Origin: DTU019 sp050949825
Lineage (GTDB): Bacteria > Bacillota > Syntrophomonadia > Syntrophomonadales > Syntrophomonadaceae
Assembly: GCA_050949825.1 (NCBI GenBank)
Contig: JBMNGL010000013.1
Span: 62,001 to 126,000, forward strand
Direction: 5' to 3'
DNA: 64,000 nt
Of the stretch, positions 1 to 8,500 are shown in pieces. Each line of letters begins with the position of its first letter. Within the stretch, counting starts at the first letter, position 1. Made by a program: the position numbers and the translations under genes. The notes under the pieces were generated by a model. That model had not been told where the DNA came from, did not search any database, and saw only the letters and a list, made by a program, of their open reading frames with translations.

Positions 1-1
1 G

Positions 2-355
2 CTGGGATTGAATATTGATGGGATATGGGGGGGCGCTGAGGATGTCGAATATGTCTTGCAGGCGGTGGAGAAGGATTATTACATTCAGTACTTGCCTGAT
101 CTGACCATTTACCACGAAAACCCGGTGCCGGTTTACGATGCTAAAGCCCTGCTTCGCGCTCGCTCCTACGGTGCCGGTATGGGGGGAGTTTTAAGAGCCT
201 ACCGCTACCCGCTGTGGTTTGTTGCCAACACCTGGGGCCGCGCCCTGGCGGGATGTGGGTTTTACCTGCTATCCTGCAACAAGCCGAAAGCTTTGTATCA
301 TTGGCAAACCCTGCTGGGGCGTATAACGGGTTGGGCACAATGGCCGCCGGGATAA
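2..355 (+). CDS. Glycosyltransferase family 2, C-terminal fragment (5' end outside window)
   Basis: The frame is open from the first bases, so the true start lies upstream; about 117 codons are visible. The segment GAEDVEYVLQAVEKDY followed by a DLTIYHENP-type motif matches the C-terminal acceptor-side part of GT-A fold family 2 transferases, where an ED pair and a YHE-type histidine are conserved. The rest is basic and aromatic with a weakly hydrophobic stretch (FVANTWGRALAGCGFYLL) that could be membrane-associated. Sugar donor and acceptor cannot be deduced. The family call is fair; function in cell-surface polysaccharide or lipid glycosylation is inference. Confidence 0.6.
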   Translation: MGLNIDGIWGGAEDVEYVLQAVEKDYYIQYLPDLTIYHENPVPVYDAKALLRARSYGAGMGGVLRAYRYPLWFVANTWGRALAGCGFYLLSCNKPKALYHWQTLLGRITGWAQWPPG

Positions 356-416
356 ATTCGGCAGAAGCGGAACTGCCCGGCATCGTTTTAGTTTAATAAT
401 TTGGATATTTATTATT

Positions 417-446
417 TTGAGCTCTTGTTTTAGGGTTTACTATAGT
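417..446 (+). promoter_or_regulatory. Candidate sigma-A promoter of htpG
   Basis: A TTGAGC (417-422) and TATAGT (441-446) pair is separated by 18 bases, 27 bases ahead of the htpG start codon. No CIRCE inverted repeat was seen next to it, so HrcA control is not supported. Confidence 0.45.
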
Positions 447-473
447 ATTTGATTTTTTAGAGGTGAGATACTG

Positions 474-2369
474 ATGGAGAAAACTCAATTCAAAACGGAA
501 TCCAGGCGGCTGTTGGATCTGATGATCAATTCGGTCTACACCAACCGGGAGATCTTTTTGCGCGAGTTGATTTCCAATGCCAGCGATGCCATTGACAAGT
601 TGTATTTCCGTTCTTTAACCGATGAAAAGGTAGGGATGAGCAGGGCGGATTTCGCCATTCAGATTGAAATTGATAAGGAAAAGCGTACCCTGACCATATC
701 TGATAATGGCTGCGGCATGACTGCCGCTGAACTGGAAAGCAATCTGGGGACTATCGCCAATAGCGGATCTCTGGCCTTTATGCAGGAGATTGAGAACAGC
801 GGGGTTGCGGACGTTGATATCATTGGCCAGTTTGGGGTCGGTTTTTATTCCGCTTTTATGGTCAGCAAACGGGTGGTGGTTATCACCCGGGCTTATGGAG
901 CTGATGAAGCCTTTCAATGGGAGTCGGAAGGCTTGGATGGGTATTTGATTACTCCTGCCAATAAGACAGGGGTGGGAACCGAGGTCATACTCACCCTCAA
1001 GGATAATAGCGAAGCGGACAATTATGACGAGTTTATGGACCAGTATCGCATCCAGGCCATTGTCAAGAAGTATTCGGATTATATCCGCTATCCCATCAAA
1101 ATGGAGCTGGAAAAGCGGCGCCCCCTGGAAGGCCAGGAAGGCGAGTTCGAAAGCTATAGGGAAACCGAAACGCTCAATAGTATGGTCCCCATCTGGCGGA
1201 AGAACAAAAGCGAAATAAGCGATGAGGATTACCATTATTTCTATAGAGACAAGTTTTTCGATTTCGACAATCCGCTGCGGGTGATTCATAGCAATATTGA
1301 GGGGAAGGCCACTTATAATGCGCTTATGTTCATTCCTGCTCGCACCCCCTATAATTATTACAGCAAGGAGTATGAAAAGGGCTTGCAGCTGTATTCAAAC
1401 GGGGTTTTGATTATGGAAAAATGCGGCGACCTTTTGCCGGACCATTTCAGCTTCGTAAGGGGACTGGTGGATTCGCAGGACTTGTCGCTGAATATTTCCC
1501 GGGAGATGCTGCAGCATGACCGCCAGTTGAGGCTTATTGCCACCAACCTGGAGAAGAAGATCAAGAGCGAATTGCTGGATATGTTGAACAATGAGCGCGA
1601 AACCTATGAGAGGTTTTTTGCGAGCTTCGGGCTGCAATTGAAATGGGGTGTTTACAAGGACTTTGGCGCCCAACGGGAGTTGCTGAAGCCGCTTTTGATG
1701 TTCTATTCTTCGCATGAGAAAAAACTGGTTACGGTTGACGAGTATATCAGTCGCATGCCGGAAGAACAGAAATATATTTACTATGCCAGCGGAGACAGCG
1801 TGGATAAAATCGACCGCTTGCCCCAGACCGAGCTGCTCAAGGACAAGGGGTTTGAAATCCTCTATTTGACCGATGATGTGGATGAGTTTGCCCTGAGGAT
1901 CTTGCATGACTATGACGGCAAAGAGTTCCGCTCCGTTTCCAGCGGCGATCTGGGCCTGGAAGATGAAGCGGAAACGCAATCAGCACAGGAACAGGCCCAG
2001 GACTATAAGGAGCTGTTCGCCTTTATGAAAGACGCTCTGGCCGGCAAGGTGAAGGAGGTTCGCCTCTCCCAGCGCTTGAAATCGCACCCGGTTTGCTTGA
2101 GCAGCGAGGGCATGCTGTCCCTGGAGATGGAAAAGATATTGAATGCCATGCCTGCGGATCATGAGATCAAGGCGGAACGGATCTTGGAGATTAATGTCAG
2201 CCATCCTATTTTTGAAACCCTCTCCAGGCTGTATCAAGAAGATCAGGACAAGCTTAAAACGTATGCGGAATTGATCTACAACCAGGCGCTGCTGATTGAG
2301 GGCATGAGCATCGAGGACCCGGTACAATTTTCTAACGCTTTATGCGACATTATGGCCCAAATGGCCTAG
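474..2369 (+). CDS. htpG: Molecular chaperone HtpG (Hsp90)
   Basis: This is a full-length bacterial Hsp90 of 631 residues, a cytosolic ATP-driven dimeric chaperone. The N-terminal GHKL ATPase domain (about residues 1-220) shows NASDAIDKL with the ATP-contacting Asn/Asp, the DNGCGMT motif and the GQFGVGFYSAFMV lid region. The middle domain contains NISREMLQ with the catalytic-loop Arg, and the C-terminal dimerisation part is complete. The ATG follows a GAGGTGA ribosome binding site at the usual distance. It appears monocistronic, with a candidate vegetative promoter upstream. Nothing is odd about the sequence and the assignment is secure. Confidence 0.97.
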   Translation: MEKTQFKTESRRLLDLMINSVYTNREIFLRELISNASDAIDKLYFRSLTDEKVGMSRADFAIQIEIDKEKRTLTISDNGCGMTAAELESNLGTIANSGSLAFMQEIENSGVADVDIIGQFGVGFYSAFMVSKRVVVITRAYGADEAFQWESEGLDGYLITPANKTGVGTEVILTLKDNSEADNYDEFMDQYRIQAIVKKYSDYIRYPIKMELEKRRPLEGQEGEFESYRETETLNSMVPIWRKNKSEISDEDYHYFYRDKFFDFDNPLRVIHSNIEGKATYNALMFIPARTPYNYYSKEYEKGLQLYSNGVLIMEKCGDLLPDHFSFVRGLVDSQDLSLNISREMLQHDRQLRLIATNLEKKIKSELLDMLNNERETYERFFASFGLQLKWGVYKDFGAQRELLKPLLMFYSSHEKKLVTVDEYISRMPEEQKYIYYASGDSVDKIDRLPQTELLKDKGFEILYLTDDVDEFALRILHDYDGKEFRSVSSGDLGLEDEAETQSAQEQAQDYKELFAFMKDALAGKVKEVRLSQRLKSHPVCLSSEGMLSLEMEKILNAMPADHEIKAERILEINVSHPIFETLSRLYQEDQDKLKTYAELIYNQALLIEGMSIEDPVQFSNALCDIMAQMA

Positions 2370-2690
2370 CAACAAACCATGAGTCCGGGACTGTGACATG
2401 CGCCCGTTTCTGGTAGGAGGTTTTTATTATCTGACCTGTCTACCTTTAGGGGAGCATAACACAGTCCTGGACTTTTGCTTTCGGACCTTGGTGGCCTCCC
2501 CTTGATTCCCGGGAATACATAACCAGGGGCCCAAAACCCGCACAAATATAAGAAAGTTCATCGTTAGGTGTTTTTATCATAACGATGGCTGAAAGACCGC
2601 CGTAGTCTCGAAGTCCTTGGAGTTGTTGGATTTTCGCTGAGCCCTCGTTATGAGTTAGCGGGAATACAGGCTGACACCCTCGTTGCCCGG
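2370..2690. other. Unassigned intergenic stretch with a 13-bp inverted repeat
   Basis: Between htpG and the convergent TIM-barrel gene. GTCCGGGACTGTG (2385-2397) and CACAGTCCTGGAC (2460-2472) form an inverted repeat with one mismatch around a 62-base loop containing an AGGAGG. A reverse open frame (2446-2694, 82 codons) runs through the rest, but I recognise no domain in its translation and it has no convincing ribosome binding site. It could be the worn end of a mobile element or a structured RNA; neither is shown. Confidence 0.35.
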
Positions 2691-3503
2691 TCATCCCGTT
2701 TTATGGCTGAAGAGGCCGGCAACTTTGCGATAGGCTTCATTAAGGTATTGTTGTGGTGTCATGGCAAGTTGCTGGGTAGGGCTGGCGGTTACTTCCAGGC
2801 TGATTGCTCCGGAATAGGTGTCAAGAGGCAGGAGCTGGCATACCAACTGCCAATCGATATGGCCCTGTTCTGGCAGCCAGTGGCGGTCTTTTATGCCGTC
2901 ATTGTCCGATAAATGGGTGCACAGGAGCCTGGGTCCGCATTTTTTCAGAATGAACTCTTTGTCACTGCTGTACAGCCAATCATGGGAACTGTCGTAGCAA
3001 AAGCCCAGATATTTCGTTTCTATGCGGGAAAGAACATAATCAATGAAGTGAACATCACCGGTATTTTCGATGGCAATTACCACCTCGGCTTCTTCAGCCG
3101 CTTTAACAATGCGGTTGATGCTGTCCAAACCGAACTTATTGGGCTGTGGGGGATAGGAACGATCCAGGATGTGCATCACCATAATAGGTATGTTGCATCG
3201 CGCAAATTCCTCTATCCAGGTTAGATGTTTATTGATAATGCTATTGCGTCTGCTTTTGCTCTCCGACCAGAGGTCGTCGATGTGATCATAGGGAACATGC
3301 GCATTTTCCAGAATCAAACCGGAATCCCGCACCATACGTGGCATTATGGCTTTGCTGATGGCGGGGGAGCCGATTTCGTCCTCCCACCACAGTGAGGTTG
3401 AGGAAAAACCGGCCTGTCGAATTAAGGCCAGCCTTTCCGGCAGGGGCATGACCCATCCGAACCAGGAAAATATGCCAAAGGGAATGGTCCGACTGAGTTC
3501 CAT
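2691..3503 (-). CDS. Xylose isomerase-like TIM-barrel protein (sugar phosphate isomerase/epimerase family)
   Basis: A 270-residue protein of the AP endonuclease 2/xylose isomerase-like superfamily. Candidate metal ligands appear in the expected order: Glu in the IENTG motif (about residue 145), Asp/His in CYDSSHD (about 170), His/Asp in CTHLSDNDG with a following H (about 195-210), and a late Glu in SLEV (about 243). The start ATG is preceded on the reverse strand by an AAAGGGGCG-type site. The family includes sugar epimerases, isomerases and inosose dehydratases, and the substrate cannot be told from sequence. It stands alone, next to the repeat array, so its neighbours do not help. Confidence 0.75.
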   Translation of the reverse strand: MELSRTIPFGIFSWFGWVMPLPERLALIRQAGFSSTSLWWEDEIGSPAISKAIMPRMVRDSGLILENAHVPYDHIDDLWSESKSRRNSIINKHLTWIEEFARCNIPIMVMHILDRSYPPQPNKFGLDSINRIVKAAEEAEVVIAIENTGDVHFIDYVLSRIETKYLGFCYDSSHDWLYSSDKEFILKKCGPRLLCTHLSDNDGIKDRHWLPEQGHIDWQLVCQLLPLDTYSGAISLEVTASPTQQLAMTPQQYLNEAYRKVAGLFSHKTG

Positions 3504-3550
3504 TAATTCACGCCCCTTTTAATTAGAGATTATTAATACGATAAACAGGT

Positions 3551-4903
3551 TGTCATCCCAAGCGAGTATATCATTCTAAGCTAAGCTTGTCATTCTAAGC
3601 GGAGCTAGTCATCCTGAGCGAAGCGAAGGATCTTACCCGGGGGTTGTTCGCTGCGCGAAAGATCCTTCGGGCGTTGCCCTCAGGATGACAAAGTCGGGCG
3701 CTGCCCTTAAGGATGACAAAAAGACGGGCGTTGCTGAGGTGTCATCCTGAGCGAAGCGAAGGATCTTACCCGGGGGTTGTTCGCTGCGCGAAAGATCCTT
3801 CGGGCGTTGCCCTCAGGATGACAAAGTCGGGCGCTGCCCTCAGGATGACAAAAAGACGGGCGTTGCTGAGGTGTCATCCTGAGCGGAGCGAAGGATCTTA
3901 CCCGGGGGTTGTTCGCTGCGCGAAAGATCCTTCGGGCGTTGCCCTCAGGATGACAAAGTCGGGCGCTGCCCTTAAGGATGACAAAGTCGGGCGCTGCCCT
4001 TAAGGATGACAAAGTCGGGCGCTGCCCTTAAGGATGACAAAGACGGGCGTTGCCCTTAAGGATGACAAAGACGGGCGTTGCCCTCAGGATGACAAAGTCG
4101 GGCGCTGCTGAGGTGTCATCCTGAGCGAAGCGAAGGATCTTACCTGGGGGTTGTTCGCTGCGCGAAAGATCCTTCAGGCGCTGCCCTCAGGATGACAAAG
4201 TCGGGCGCTGCCCTTAAGGATGACAAAGACGGGCGTTGCTGAGGTGTCATCCTGAGCGAAGCGAAGGATCTTACCCGGGGGTTGTTCGCTGCGCGAAAGA
4301 TCCTTCGGGCGTTGCCCTCAGGATGACAAAGTCGGGCGCTGCCCTTAAGGATGACAAAGACGGGCGTTGCTGAGGTGTCATCCTGAGCGAAGCGAAGGAT
4401 CTTACCCGGGGGTTGTTCGCTGCGCGAAAGATCCTTCGGGCGTTGCCCTCAGGATGACAAAGTCGGGCGCTGCCCTTAAGGATGACAAAAAGACGGGCGT
4501 TGCTGAGGTGTCATCCTGAGCGAAGCGAAGGATCTTACCCGGGGGTTGTTCGCTGCGCGAAAGATCCTTCGGGCGCTGCCCTTAAGGATGACAAAGACGG
4601 GCGTTGCCCTTAAGGATGACAAAGACGGGCGTTGCCCTTAAGGATGACAAAGACGGGCGTTGCCCTTAAGGATGACAAAGACGGGCGTTGCCCTTAAGGA
4701 TGACAAAGACGGGCGTTGCCCTTAAGGATGACAAAGACGGGCGTTGCCCTTAAGGATGACAAAGACGGGCGTTGCCCTTAAGGATGACAAAGACGGGCGT
4801 TGCCCTTAAGGATGACAAAGACGGGCGTTGCCCTTAAGGATGACAAAGACGGGCGTTGCCCTTAAGGATGACAAAGACGGGCCTTGCCCTCAGGATGACA
4901 AAG
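3551..4903. repeat. Large intergenic array of GTCATCCTGAGC hairpin repeats
   Basis: Seven copies of a composite unit begin at 3608, 3741, 3873, 4115, 4246, 4377 and 4510, mostly 131-133 bp apart. The third gap is 242 bp because of extra short copies. Each unit opens with GTCATCCTGAGCGAAGCGAA and holds a GGATCTT...AAGATCC pair around a TTCGCTGCGCGAA inner hairpin. It closes with CCCTCAGGATGAC, so one strand can fold into a long imperfect stem. Degenerate half-copies precede it from 3551. Open frames on both strands here are products of the repeat, not genes. Confidence 0.95.
4596..4903. repeat. 28-bp perfect tandem repeat, ten identical copies plus one variant
   Basis: The unit GACGGGCGTTGCCCTTAAGG + ATGACAAA repeats without change from 4596 to 4875. 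A variant copy (GGCC for GGCG, CTCAGG for CTTAAGG) follows to about 4902. The unit is the tail of the larger hairpin repeat amplified in place. There are no spacers between copies, so it is not a CRISPR array. Confidence 0.97.
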
Positions 4904-5024
4904 GGGGGGCAGTGGCTCTTAGCCCTGCCTTCGTGGGCACGGCCCCTTTCGCCAGTCCTCCCGAGATGTTTGATAGCACCATATCCTAACGGTTGTTAAA
5001 AAGACAAGAATATTGTGATAGTAT

Positions 5025-5054
5025 TTGCCTATTCATATATAGTTGTCCTATAAT
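5025..5054 (+). promoter_or_regulatory. Promoter of the cobalamin-controlled cluster
   Basis: TTGCCT (5025-5030) and a perfect TATAAT (5049-5054) are separated by 18 bases. Transcription would begin just ahead of the cobalamin aptamer, as required for riboswitch control. Confidence 0.7.
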
Positions 5055-5065
5055 GGGAAAAAACA

Positions 5066-5232
5066 ATATTGGTTGCGCTGGGTGCCTCTGTAAGAGGATA
5101 ATAGGGAACCAGGTGAGAAACCTGGACGGTCGCGCCACTGTGAGCAGATATGCTTTTCCAAATGCCACTGGGTCCAAGCAGGCCTGGGAAGGGGGAAAAA
5201 GTTAACTGCAAGTCAGGAAACCTGCCCAATGC
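5066..5232 (+). promoter_or_regulatory. Cobalamin (B12) riboswitch
   Basis: The conserved parts of the adenosylcobalamin aptamer are visible in order: a GGTGCCT helix start near 5081, then AATAGGGAA followed by CCAGGTGAGAAACCTGG, then GCGCCACTGTGA near 5132. A G-rich segment comes next, followed by the B12 box AAGTCAGGAAACCTGCCC at about 5210-5227. It lies between a TATAAT promoter and a terminator and reads toward the giant DUF4430 surface protein. In this class ligand binding usually lowers expression, so the cluster should be on when B12 is scarce. Assignment from primary sequence is strong; exact ends are approximate. Confidence 0.93.
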
Positions 5233-5287
5233 ATCGCAGTATCAACCTTCGCGTAGAGAGGGGGATAGGTGCATGTGAAAATATATG

Positions 5288-5321
5288 GCCTCAACTTCTT
5301 TATAGGGAAGTTGAGGCTTTT
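5288..5321 (+). terminator. Riboswitch-associated intrinsic terminator
   Basis: GCCTCAACTTC (5288-5298) pairs perfectly with GAAGTTGAGGC (5307-5317) around an 8-base loop and is followed by TTTTGT. It sits about 60 bases after the B12 box and 190 bases before the first start codon, the expected place for the expression platform. Confidence 0.85.
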
Positions 5322-5511
5322 GTATGTTATGAGGTCAATGATAGGGACGATAAACAATCTCGACTAAAATCATCATTATGTCGATTGCTGTTGAATGGAT
5401 TGAATAGTGGTCGGCGTTAGGCGTCCGTTATTCCTAATCTTAATTTTAGACATATTACAACAGAAAAATTATTATTCGTTCTGCATTAAGTGGATAAGGG
5501 GGGCTATATTA

Positions 5512-8500
5512 ATGCAAAAACGTTTTTTAGTGCTTTTGACTATGGCAGCCATGCTGCTAAGCCTGTTATTGGCTGTTCCTGTTGTGGGATCAGGGACTGT
5601 AGAGGTTGATTTGCGGGTAGAGGGAATAACAGAGACGATTTATGAAGGTTCAGCGGCAGTGGAGCCGGGGGCCACCGCTCTGGATGTATTGGAACAGTCT
5701 TTGACAGTGGCGGGGGTCGTATATGAAATCACTGATGACCCCACCTTTGGGAAGTATATAAAATCAATTAAAGGAGAAGCCGCCGGGGCTTTTGGCGGTT
5801 ATGACGGCTGGCTGTACCTGGTCAACGGCAGCATGGCCGCATTGGGTGTGGCCGAATACGAAATACAGGATGGGGACGAACTGGTATTCTACTACGGGAT
5901 GTACCCGCCCGATACTCTGATTCCTGAGGTTGAAATCAGCCCGGCAGAGCCGGAAAGCGGCGAAGAAATCACCGTTACGGTCAGCTCCAGTTATTACAAT
6001 TGGGAGACTGAGAAGACGGTAAACGTGCTGGTGGAAAACGCCACGGTGGCCTGCAACGGCCAGGAATACACCACGGATGAGCAGGGTGTTGCCACTATAG
6101 CAGGTTTGGATGCGGGAAGCTATACGCTGCGGGTGAGCAAGGATGTCTTGGGCAGCTATCCGGCCCTGGTCAGAAGCGGAGCTATCCCCCTGACGGTATC
6201 GTTGCCTGCCGACAAAACCGTGCAGGTCAGGGTGGAAGGCAGCCGGCAAAACCTTTTCGATGATGAAGTTACGGTAGCCTCAAGCGGGGAGCAGCAAACC
6301 GCTCTGGATGCACTGGAACAGGCCTTGACCGGGGCGGTGATCGATTATGAAATCACTGATGACCCCACCTTTGGGAAGTATATAAAATCAATTAAAGGAG
6401 AAGCCGCCGGGGATTTTGGCGGTTATGACGGCTGGCTGTACTTGGTCAACGGCAGCATGGCCGCCTCTGGTGCAGACCAGTATGAAATACAGGACGGGGA
6501 CGAACTGGTATTTTACTACGGGAAGTACCCGCCTGACACCTTGATCCCGGAAGTAAGAATCAGCCCGGCAGAGCCTGAAAGCGGCGAAGAAATCACCGTT
6601 ACGGTCAGCTCCAGTTATTACAATTGGGAGACTGAGAAGACGGTAAACGTGCTGGCGGAAAACGCCACGGTGGCCTGCAACGGCCGGGAATACACCACCG
6701 ATGCGCAGGGGGAAGCCACCATACCGGGATTAGCCCGGGGAAGCTATACGCTGCGGGTGAGCAAGGATGTCCCGGGCAGCTATCCGGCCCTGGTCAGGAG
6801 CGGCGCCATACCTCTAACGGTAGTGGCGGCGGGAAATGATGACCTGCAGGAAGGTATTGATAAAGCCATCGATTATTTAATCGCCCAGCAAGAGGAGGAT
6901 GGGAAGCTGGGACCCAACGCGGCCCTGGCCCTGTATAAAGCGGGCCGGGATGTTTCGCAAATCACCACAAACGGCAAAAACGACCTGGATTACCTGCAGC
7001 GCCTATTGCAGGACGACTATGCCGGGTATATTAACAGCACCTCCCGGCTGGCTTTAACCATCATGGAGATTGTGGCCGGAGGCGGCGACCCGGCTGATTT
7101 TGCCGGGCATAATCTGGTCGCGGAATTGACCGCTCTCCAGGATGACAACGGGCTTTTTGGCACCAATGAGGAGCAGGATTATATTGTTACCCAGTATTGG
7201 GCCATAATGGCCTTGCATGAAGCCGGGGTTGATATTCCCCAAGCCCAGCAAGCCCGGCAGTGGCTGCTGGAAAATGTCAGCAGCAATGGGGGCTGGAGTT
7301 GGGCGGTTGGCGAAGGTCCTTCACCGGATATGACCGCTTATGTCATCAGAGCCTTGCTGGTTTTGGGAGAAGCGCCCGATAGCGACGCCATCACCAATGC
7401 CAAGACCTATCTCAAGACCTATCAGCATGAAGACGCCGGCTTCGATAATGGCTGGACATCTGATTCCAATGTGTGGACAACCGCAGAAGTGATAAAAGCA
7501 CTGGTGGATTTGGATATAGATCCATCCGGCGACACCTGGAGCATGGATGGATATAATCCCGTGCTCTACCTGCTCAACCAGCAAAAGGCTTCGGGGGAAA
7601 TAGGCAACCTGGCCGGCACGGCCGACAGCCTGACAGCCCTGGTGATGTTCGCGGCAAAATATGATTTGGATGAAAACGGCTCTGATCCATCGCATACTGG
7701 CGGCGGAGGCGAAGGCAGCGCGGACACCATCAGTGTGAAAATTGCGGTTGTCGGGCCGGGGAATGAATTTTTATTCAAACCGGGCGAGGTCACTATATCG
7801 AAAAAGGGTCGCTTCGGCCTGACGGCTATGGAAGCCTTGGAGGCCACCGGTTTGAGCTGGAGTTTTTCCACGGAATGGGAAGGTTTTGTAGTGGCTATTG
7901 AAGGTGTTCGGAATGCGGGACTAAACGGGTGGTGCTACAGTGTCAATGGTCAAAGCGCCACGGTTTTAGCCATGGATCAAGCGGTTTCATCCGGCAGCAG
8001 AGTGATCTGGTGGTACAGCACCGATGCCATGTCAAATGGACCCACCTGGCAGGAACTGCTGGACTTGAGCGCAGCAGCAGGAGGAGCGGCGGCAGTTGTA
8101 AAGCCTGCCGATGAAGATGAAGTTAAGAATAATCTGGCGCAATATGGTGAGCAATTGGATACGGCTTTCGCACGGGTGCAAAATGCCGACGGCAGTCCGC
8201 TGCTGGTATTGAACGCCGACAAGAGGATGACGCCGCTTGACGCTGTTGCCCTGAAGAAAGAACTGGACAACAACCGGGTCCACCTGCAGCAGCCGGCCGG
8301 AGCTGAAGAAACGCTCATGGTCGACAATGAAATCGCTTTGCTGGTTCCTGAGAATGCTCTCCTTGAGGAGACCAACCTTACGGTAAAAGAACTGGGGACT
8401 CAGGAAGCGCCCCAGCAATACGCAGTCAGGCTGGCTTCATCGGTTTACGAGTTCGGACCGGATGGCCTGGTGTTTGCCCAGCCGGTGACCATTTCCATTA

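Noticed and set aside
356..473. CIRCE/HrcA operator before htpG
   Set aside because: No TTAGCACTC-N9-GAGTGCTAA-like inverted repeat is present.
615..1289. Long reverse open frame (224 codons) inside htpG, and similar ones inside carB and carA
   Set aside because: Shadow frames of highly conserved genes, with no ribosome sites or recognisable domains.
3707..4012. Overlapping open frames on both strands inside the repeat array
   Set aside because: Translations simply repeat the hairpin unit (RMTPQQRPSFCHPEGSAR-type peptides), with no ribosome sites; they arise from the repeat.
4596..4903. Possible CRISPR array (28-bp regular repeats)
   Set aside because: Copies are head-to-tail with no unique spacers and no cas genes are in the window.
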